Of a stretch of 15,897 nucleotides of DNA, positions 13,057 through 15,897 are shown piece after piece. The notes beneath the pieces were generated by a model. The model saw only the letters and a list, made by a program, of their open reading frames with translations, had not been told where the DNA came from and did not search any database. Origin of the DNA: CAYYYP01 sp964475985. GTDB lineage: Bacteria > Bdellovibrionota > UBA1018 > CAYHWW01. A program made the position numbers and the translations under genes. The number at the start of each line of letters is the position of its first letter. Positions within the stretch are counted from its first letter, which is position 1. The stretch lies in the NCBI GenBank assembly GCA_964475985.1, contig CAYYYP010000060.1:1-15897 (forward strand), written 5' to 3'.

Positions 13057-14193
13057 ATGAAACTCGAAAAATTTTTGGTGCGTGCAAATGGGTTTTTCGT
13101 TTTTGTTTTTCTTACGGCCTTAAACCTGAACTCAGCCTTGGCCGGGACCATGGAAAGCCTTTTGGCCCAAGAGCAGGCGAATTGCGCCTTTCAACTTGGT
13201 GAGAAAAGGCCACGGCTGCTTAGATTTGAAGACGCCGACCATTACCAGATTGCCTTAGCTGAGGCCCAAGCGTCTGGTCGTTTAATTGCGGCGGTAGAGC
13301 CTTATTTTTTACAAATTTCTGAAAGTAGATCCGTGGCTGAATATACTGCTCCGGTCATTGAATCTGCGGCAAGTGTAGCAGAATTTTTCCAGCTGCTTTT
13401 CACTCACCATTATCATTATCCAGCCGACGCAGATCAATACTTTGCGAGGCTTAACGAAGAGGCGAGTCTGGAAAAGATTTTAGAAACCCCCCCGGTGGGA
13501 CTGCTAGCGACTATGGTTGGTGCCATCAACAGGCCCGGAAATCCAGAGTGGTTGGTTGCGTCTCTGCTTGGTTCGATTACCCAACATTGGCAAACCCTGC
13601 GCCCTCAAAATCAAACGGTGCCGATTGAGCAGTTGGTGTCTCTTAAGGATATGTTGCGGGCCCGCATGAGAGCTTATGCGAAACAAAATAAAACCTCCCG
13701 AAGCGGCGGCGAATTCCTTGGCGCAGCCATGCTTTTTGCTGATCTCATGAACAAGCCTTCAGAGTTGCTAGAATTTGAGCCTTATCTGGACCTGGGCCGT
13801 CACGCGCCCCTCACGGTTCACTTAGTGAGCAGAGCTCTGTTTCGGGGATTGATGGAACATTCCAATCAGTTATCTCAAACGGAAAGGGAATTCTTAGCGG
13901 AGCCGCTCTGGGAAACATTTAGGAATCTCATAAGGTCATTCACTTTAAGGACCGGAGACCGCGCCATGACATCTGTTGCTGCAGGTTCAGTTATGGTTGC
14001 CTACGCTGCCCTGGGGCTTCCTGATTTTCCTGCGATGGTGGACAGCTTTCTGGCAGCGACTTCAGGGGAGCGCATTGAGAGTAGGATATGGGCTGATCTT
14101 GAATATCTGCTCGACCAGAGCGGACGGATGAACCGTTTAGATACGGGTGCGATTCGTATGGGAGTAGGGGTCCTACGCGCCCAAGGTCTGTAA
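13057..14193 (+). CDS. secreted alpha-helical protein of unknown function
   Basis: A 378-residue protein from the ATG at 13057 (a TTG two codons upstream is less likely). The signal peptide ends with the cleavage site SALA-G at about residue 29. The mature protein looks almost wholly helical, with a conspicuous LLFTHHYHYPADADQYFARL stretch (about 113-132) that could bind a metal but matches no motif I know. Only one Cys (in EQANCAFQL) remains in the mature part. No membrane helix or repeat is evident. Its last base directly abuts the stop of the converging TPM gene, with no terminator between. A periplasmic role is likely; function is unknown. Confidence 0.72.
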   Translation: MKLEKFLVRANGFFVFVFLTALNLNSALAGTMESLLAQEQANCAFQLGEKRPRLLRFEDADHYQIALAEAQASGRLIAAVEPYFLQISESRSVAEYTAPVIESAASVAEFFQLLFTHHYHYPADADQYFARLNEEASLEKILETPPVGLLATMVGAINRPGNPEWLVASLLGSITQHWQTLRPQNQTVPIEQLVSLKDMLRARMRAYAKQNKTSRSGGEFLGAAMLFADLMNKPSELLEFEPYLDLGRHAPLTVHLVSRALFRGLMEHSNQLSQTEREFLAEPLWETFRNLIRSFTLRTGDRAMTSVAAGSVMVAYAALGLPDFPAMVDSFLAATSGERIESRIWADLEYLLDQSGRMNRLDTGAIRMGVGVLRAQGL

Positions 14194-15210
14194 TCACCAA
14201 CTACCGGAACTACCGCCGCCCCCAGATGAACCACCGCCTCCGCTAAAACTACTCGAACTTGAACTACTTGAGCTGGAACCCGATCCTCCGTCTGACGATG
14301 ATCCATCTCCTGCCCGGAGCTTAAATTTCTTTCTGATTTTGAAGGCCCGGACCTGGCCCATTCTAGTGTTCTGAAAGTAATATTTGAGCATTAAAAAAAT
14401 GCCGATGAACCCAAGGGTAAAGAGCGTCGGCACGACATTATTAAAAAACGCCGAGGCAAATAGGAAGTGAACGGTCATGAGAAGGCCTAAGGTAAGCCCG
14501 TGGGGCGCTTTTTTAAAGAGCGTTGAAATATAACCAAGAAATTGGATGACGAGCAAAAGGACGCATCCAAAAATTACACTAATGACGCTAAAAAAAGCGT
14601 TAATCGCGGGCCCAAAAAAGTTTCTAAATGGTTCTAAAAAATCATCAGCCTTTTGCGCATATCCCAGGACCTTTGCGTTAAATTCTGCATCGCCCGTAGT
14701 CGGTTTGATTTCACCCTTTATTACGCCAGCAATTTGGCCAATCGCTAAAGTGATGCCGCCCTCGAAATCGGAAGCTCGAAATCTTGATTTCATCTTAGAA
14801 ATAATATGCGCGCAGGTGAGGTCAGTTAATTTATGTTCCAACCCATACCCGACCTCTATACGCATTTTTCGATTATCCTTAGCGATTACGAGGAGGACAC
14901 CATTGTTTTCAGTTTTCGACCCAAGCCCGTTTTTAGCGAAAACCTGAGTCGCATATTCCTCGATTTCGATCTGGGGCAAGGTATTGATCATAAGCACGGC
15001 CACTTGATGCGTAGTGTCTATCTCAATTTGAGCCAGGGAAGTTTCGGTGGTTTTTAAGAACTCATTTGAGAGGGTCCGAGTTTGGTCGGTTATGCGCTGC
15101 GAAAGTTTAGGAACGGCTGCATCATCAAGCGTAGATGCGGCCAGGGGTTCAACTGCGCCGGATGCAAAAATGACGATTAAGAAAACGGCACGGGAGATGA
15201 ACTTACTCAT
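14194..15210 (-). CDS. TPM-domain (YgcG-type) membrane protein
   Basis: A 338-residue protein. A signal peptide (about residues 1-25) is followed by a TPM domain (formerly DUF477) at about 35-165: ITDQTRTLSNEF, HQVAVLMINTLP, IEEYATQVFAKNGLG, NNGVLLVIAKDNRKMRIEVG, YGLEHKLTD and FEGGITLAIGQI all match. Two or three hydrophobic segments at about 205-280 anchor the protein, and a basic loop (KIRKKFKLRA) precedes a low-complexity tail with a run of ten Ser and GGGGSSGGGGSSGSW. This architecture of signal peptide, periplasmic TPM, membrane helices and a Gly/Ser-rich end is typical of YgcG-like proteins. A LemA gene, the usual neighbour, is not present. Proposed roles include photosystem repair in plants and phosphatase activity; the role here is unknown. 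Confidence 0.9.
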   Translation of the reverse strand: MSKFISRAVFLIVIFASGAVEPLAASTLDDAAVPKLSQRITDQTRTLSNEFLKTTETSLAQIEIDTTHQVAVLMINTLPQIEIEEYATQVFAKNGLGSKTENNGVLLVIAKDNRKMRIEVGYGLEHKLTDLTCAHIISKMKSRFRASDFEGGITLAIGQIAGVIKGEIKPTTGDAEFNAKVLGYAQKADDFLEPFRNFFGPAINAFFSVISVIFGCVLLLVIQFLGYISTLFKKAPHGLTLGLLMTVHFLFASAFFNNVVPTLFTLGFIGIFLMLKYYFQNTRMGQVRAFKIRKKFKLRAGDGSSSDGGSGSSSSSSSSSSFSGGGGSSGGGGSSGSW

Positions 15211-15329
15211 CTTTCCATGGTCTCACGAAGTTTGGTTTTGGAAGAATAATAAGTGCGCCCGGAAATGGTGGCCTAGAAATTGTATAGGTAAAATGTTCAG
15301 CCGTAAAACGGGACAAAAAGGATTTAACT

Positions 15330-15896
15330 ATGACGAATCTCACTAAAATAATTTTATTTATCGTATTTTTTATGGCGAGCGGCAGGCAGGTTTCTTCCGC
15401 GGAGGAAGTGAATCCTAAACAAAGGGCGGAAGGATACTTTGGTGTGGTGGAGGTTTTAGAGCAGCAAAAAAGTTTGGATAAACTGCTTATTCTTAAAAAA
15501 CCTACTGCCAATATTCAAAAGTACATGAAGGAAATGTCAGATTATTCGCAAAAAGTCCTAGATGAGCTTAAAAAATGGAATGAAGGCAGCCAAAAGCTCA
15601 TCGCAAAGGAGTCGCAAGCGCCTCCGTTTGAAAAGAATGTTCGTGGCTCAATCCAATCTTCCCAAAAAAAGCAGTTGATCTTAAGTGGCGCGGAAAACTT
15701 TGAATTGCGCCTCCTGCTCTCCCAAGTGCAAGCTTCTGACTATTTGTCCCATGCCTTCGAATTTTTAATGGACGAAGAACCTAGCGACTCAAGAAAGGCT
15801 CAGCTGGAAAAGCATAAAAAAACCTTTGAAAAGTTCAACGACCGCGCCATTACGATCTTAGCTCAACGGTTTCGAAAAAATTCACCCACAAAATAG
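15330..15896 (+). CDS. small exported helical protein of unknown function
   Basis: A 188-residue protein with a signal peptide (MTNLTKIILFIVFFMASGRQ then VSSAEE). The mature part is Lys/Glu-rich and predicted to be a bundle of long helices (DKLLILKKPTANIQKYMKEM, DYSQKVLDELKKWNE, then two further helices with FELRLLLSQVQASDYLSHAF). It is reminiscent in size of periplasmic four-helix bundles, but has no CxxCH haem motif and no Cys at all in the mature part. AAAAGGA precedes the ATG by 8 bases, a good ribosome binding site. It is divergent from the TPM gene. Function unknown; the complete stop codon lies just inside the window. Confidence 0.72.
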   Translation: MTNLTKIILFIVFFMASGRQVSSAEEVNPKQRAEGYFGVVEVLEQQKSLDKLLILKKPTANIQKYMKEMSDYSQKVLDELKKWNEGSQKLIAKESQAPPFEKNVRGSIQSSQKKQLILSGAENFELRLLLSQVQASDYLSHAFEFLMDEEPSDSRKAQLEKHKKTFEKFNDRAITILAQRFRKNSPTK

Positions 15897-15897
15897 G

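Noticed and set aside
14230..14290. Repeated TCC/ACT-like triplets that look like a microsatellite
   Set aside because: They encode the Ser/Gly-rich tail typical of TPM proteins, with mixed codons, so this is protein low complexity rather than a DNA repeat element.

Overview
The window looks like chromosomal DNA of a free-living or predatory Gram-negative bacterium. Nearly every unrecognised protein begins with a Sec signal peptide or lipobox, base composition is moderate, and the recognisable genes are general housekeeping or stress genes: a chromate transporter, small heat-shock protein, DUF72, TPM domain, and an HD hydrolase. The many small secreted or periplasmic proteins without clear family, together with several secreted metallopeptidases, would fit a Bdellovibrionota- or Deltaproteobacteria-like organism. 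That placement is inference; no rRNA or marker gene is present. A 25-base N run (221-245) marks a scaffold gap. No tRNA, rRNA, CRISPR array, transposase, integrase or phage gene was seen.

Left part (1-5270): the 5' end of an NTF2/SnoaL-like gene runs off the left edge on the minus strand. A gap-broken plus-strand gene follows. Four minus-strand genes then read leftwards: a ChrA chromate transporter, a ferritin-like DUF455 protein, a secreted protein of unknown function, and an exported HD-domain phosphohydrolase. Between the last two lies a 38-codon scrap resembling the C-terminus of DUF4281/ABA4-like membrane proteins. Divergent from chrA is an exported alpha/beta hydrolase.

Middle (5282-9748): a three-gene minus-strand cluster (8375 to 5282, gaps of 54-55 bases) encodes an anthrax-lethal-factor-like (ATLF) secreted metallopeptidase, a secreted protein of unknown function, and a lipoprotein. 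The lipoprotein's central region resembles a module I recall from polymorphic-toxin proteins. Divergently, a lipoprotein with an FGE/DUF1566-like fold has a promoter so close to its ATG that the mRNA may be leaderless. A very lysine-rich, H1-like 112-residue protein with a strong ribosome binding site and a long terminator hairpin follows.

Right part (9760-15896): an M6-like lipoprotein metallopeptidase with an EF-hand; an Hsp20 chaperone; a DUF72 protein whose 3' end carries a good sigma-32-type heat-shock promoter for hsp20; a secreted alpha-helical protein; a TPM-domain (YgcG-type) membrane protein with a Ser/Gly-rich tail; and a small exported helical protein. The hsp20 leader starts in a perfect inverted repeat whose second arm could also pair with the hsp20 ribosome binding site. 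This is the most interesting regulatory structure in the window. A short palindromic motif (TTTTGCCGC and variants) recurs between genes at five places.
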